64,000 nucleotides of DNA from Chlorocebus sabaeus (Eukaryota; Chordata; Mammalia; Primates; Cercopithecidae), in NCBI RefSeq assembly GCF_047675955.1, contig NC_132918.1, forward strand, positions 88,616,879 through 88,680,878, read 5' to 3'. How positions within the stretch are numbered: the stretch's first letter is position 1; each line of letters begins with the position of its first letter. Below, one piece after another: positions 62,005 through 64,000 of the stretch. Under the pieces are notes generated by a model. That model did no database searches and was not told the DNA's origin. It worked only from the letters and a program-made list of their open reading frames with translations. Position numbers and translations under genes: made by a program.

Positions 62005-62268
62005 GGCTGGACGCAGTGGCTTATGCCTGTAATCCCAGCACTTTGGGAAGCCAAGGTCCAACATGGTGAAACCCCATTTCTACTAAAAATACAAAAATTA
62101 GCCAGGCGTGGTGGCAGGTGCCTATAATTCCAGCTACTCAGGAGGCTGAGGCAGGAGAATCGCTTGCCAGGGAGACGGAGGTTGCAGTGAGCTGAGATTG
62201 TACCACTGCACTCCAGCCTGGGCGACAAAATAAGACTCCATCTCAAAGAAAAACAAAAAAAGAAAAAA
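62005..62268 (+). mobile_element. AluS-type element with internal deletion in the left arm
   Basis: Starts GGCTGGACGCAGTGGCTTATGCC. In the left arm, GGGAAGCCAAGG runs directly into TCCAACATGGTGAAACC, so about 40 bases are missing. It ends in an A-rich tail with TATTGATG/TACTGATG flanking text. Confidence 0.88.
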
Positions 62269-62279
62269 ATACTGATGGA

Positions 62280-64000
62280 ATCTTGCCCCTCTCCCGCAGT
62301 GTCTGCTCACCTACGCTGACACAAGTACAATTTATTCTCCAGAGGTTTTTCCTCGACTCTTTCTGCTAAGCAAAGGGTTAGCAGACATTTCAGTGCCCTG
62401 CTTCCAGTCAGGGCCCAGCTCTGCTCTGTGGAGCCACCGCGGCTCCAACTGCTTTGCTGGTGCTGGTGCTGGTGCTGTGGGCTTGGGCCTGGAAGAGTGA
62501 ACAGTCCAGTTCACAGCCCAAGCCCTGTGCATTCATGTCTGTTCAGGAGAGGCCCCTAAGGGTGTTACCTGTGTGGCACCAACTCAATAAGCTGCACTTA
62601 CGATTCTGAAGAAAACGTGGGCTGTCATACAGGTCGGTATTTTTCTTAAGAAGGTACAGAGTATCCAGTTTCAACCCATTTTAGCAATGCTTAATGAAAC
62701 GCTGACCTTTAGCGCAGGGATATTAATGATGACATTTTTAATGCGGCACACCAGGGTTTTTGTTTGAGGACCCACAGTTGACAGAGAGAGAGAACCCAGC
62801 ATCAGGGAGAACTGTGCTGCCCTGAGCAAATGCTTTGTTCTTACCTTCTATTGACCATTTTCCTCCCTTTCTTTTGACCGCTAGGAAACCCAAAACTAAA
62901 TGATCAGGCTATCGTTGCTCTCACATGGAGCCTTACATTATATGTCTTATAACCCCCTAGAAAGATGAACCCTTTCATTAGAAAGGCAGATTCAGCCCTT
63001 ACTTTCATGGTATTAAATTTTTCCTTGACTTGATTTCATTTTGCTCCCTTTTTTTCCCTCATGTAACTTTGATTTCTTCATCTGCATTATTGTGGGGATT
63101 TCCAAAAGTGACCTCAGATCCTTTTGTCCGGTGAGGTAAAGTGTGAACTTAAACACTCAACTCCAGTGAGTCGGTGAGCATGTTGCCTCACGTTTACTGA
63201 CGCCGACTCCTTTCTAAGCGGCAGGTTGCATGTCTGTAGCTTTTTTCTTGTTATGTCTTTTAACTCTTCTACAACCTGGGGACACGGGTTAGTGAGGGAA
63301 AGCAGCGTAGCAGTGCCTTATGAAAATCCGGTTCTTCTTCCAGTCTAGGCGAGTAGCCGAAAAGTCAGCAGGGACCCAGAGGCTGCGGGGCCGGACCGCG
63401 GAGCGGAGGCCAGGCCGGTGGGCAGGAGGAGTGGGAACACCGAAGGACTGAATCCGCTCCTCTAATGAAAGGGCCCTTCTTTCCAGGGGATTATAAGAAT
63501 ATTCATGACCCTTAAGATCAGCAGGTGAGGCTCAGCCCTCCCTACTCATCCTTTGGGCAAATAGTTCAGAAAGCCGAGGTTGCCAGGATGAGAAAGAAAC
63601 AGTGGGAGTTGGGAGCTTTTCCCGCTTCCCTTGGCCCCCAACCCCCTTTCATTTTCAGAGGAGGGCAGGGTGGGGGCACTTGTCCTGAGGTGAATCAAGG
63701 ACTGTGTCTTTCATTTCCAAAGAGCAGGCAGCGAGGCTGAGGCAGAAGTCCCGTGACATGACTTGAGACACAAAATGGTATCTTAGCATCGAAGACTCCC
63801 TTTGACAAGAAGAAGAAAAGCCCTTTTCTTCCCAGCCCGGATTAGGCGAGGAGGGAATTCTCCGGAACATGTGTGCATTGTTTCGTGGAGGGCAGCCAGG
63901 CTGGCCTGGGGCTTGCCTCCCAAAGTCAGCCCAAGGAAGCTTGTCCCCGTGTAATTAAAAGGGAAGGGAAACAGCAGGGAGTCTTGTTCCGCTGCTGCCC
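62280..64000. other. Intergenic, repeat-poor, GC-richer end of window
   Basis: No repeat is recognised in this 1.7 kb, which is unusual for the window. A CpG-bearing GC-rich patch lies at 63340-63430 (includes GGGGCCGGACCGCGGAGCGG). A GCTGGT-type triplet run lies at 62456-62477. I see no exon or promoter that I can support; in human, HES1 lies farther downstream, so distal regulatory DNA is possible. Confidence 0.4.

Noticed and set aside
61770..62246. 158-codon minus-strand frame with a His-Thr repeat
   Set aside because: It translates the GT microsatellite, a MIR and a reversed Alu. No protein is expected.
62332..62532. Minus-strand frame with APAPAPAK-like text
   Set aside because: Produced by the GCTGGT triplet run; short and without support.

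Overview
This is a window of nuclear primate DNA on the coding strand of OPA1, the gene for the dynamin-related GTPase that fuses the mitochondrial inner membrane and shapes cristae. Eleven coding exons with GT/AG borders lie between 579 and 44745. Joined, they give 391 whole codons plus one split codon. If the protein is the 960-residue isoform, this is residues 569-960: the end of the GTPase/bundle region, the stalk, the membrane-binding paddle and the C-terminal GED helix. The count puts V903, R824, K738 and K772 at their published positions, which supports the numbering. The GTPase exons lie before the window.

The source is probably an Old World monkey rather than human. This is an inference: two young Alu elements (1430-1730 and 38262-38511) carry bases I associate with cercopithecid AluYRa, and the L1 tail at 31547-31850 looks like the monkey form. 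The OPA1 protein itself does not discriminate.

Layout. 1-20099: ten exons in compact introns holding MIR, L1 and Alu repeats. 20100-44680: one 24.6-kb intron before the last coding exon, holding a near full-length Tigger1 DNA transposon (34060-36447), a short young L1, several Alus and the AluYRa-like insertion. 44681-44755: last coding exon, with a good splice donor only 10 nt after the stop codon, so the 3' UTR is probably on one more, noncoding exon. The best candidate is about 46568-49970. From about 49970 to 64000 I see no gene: the region holds Alus, L2 and MIR fragments, a pogo-like MITE, a decayed hAT transposon with a recognisable C-terminal transposase motif, a (GT)n microsatellite and a somewhat GC-richer end.

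No operon, CRISPR array, tRNA, rRNA or novel multi-gene system is visible. Items most worth checking are the lineage-specific insertions, the tandem duplication in the OPA1 3' UTR, the intron downstream of the stop codon, and an unidentified minus-strand open stretch at 40686-41077. Repeat family names are from memory and need a RepeatMasker run.
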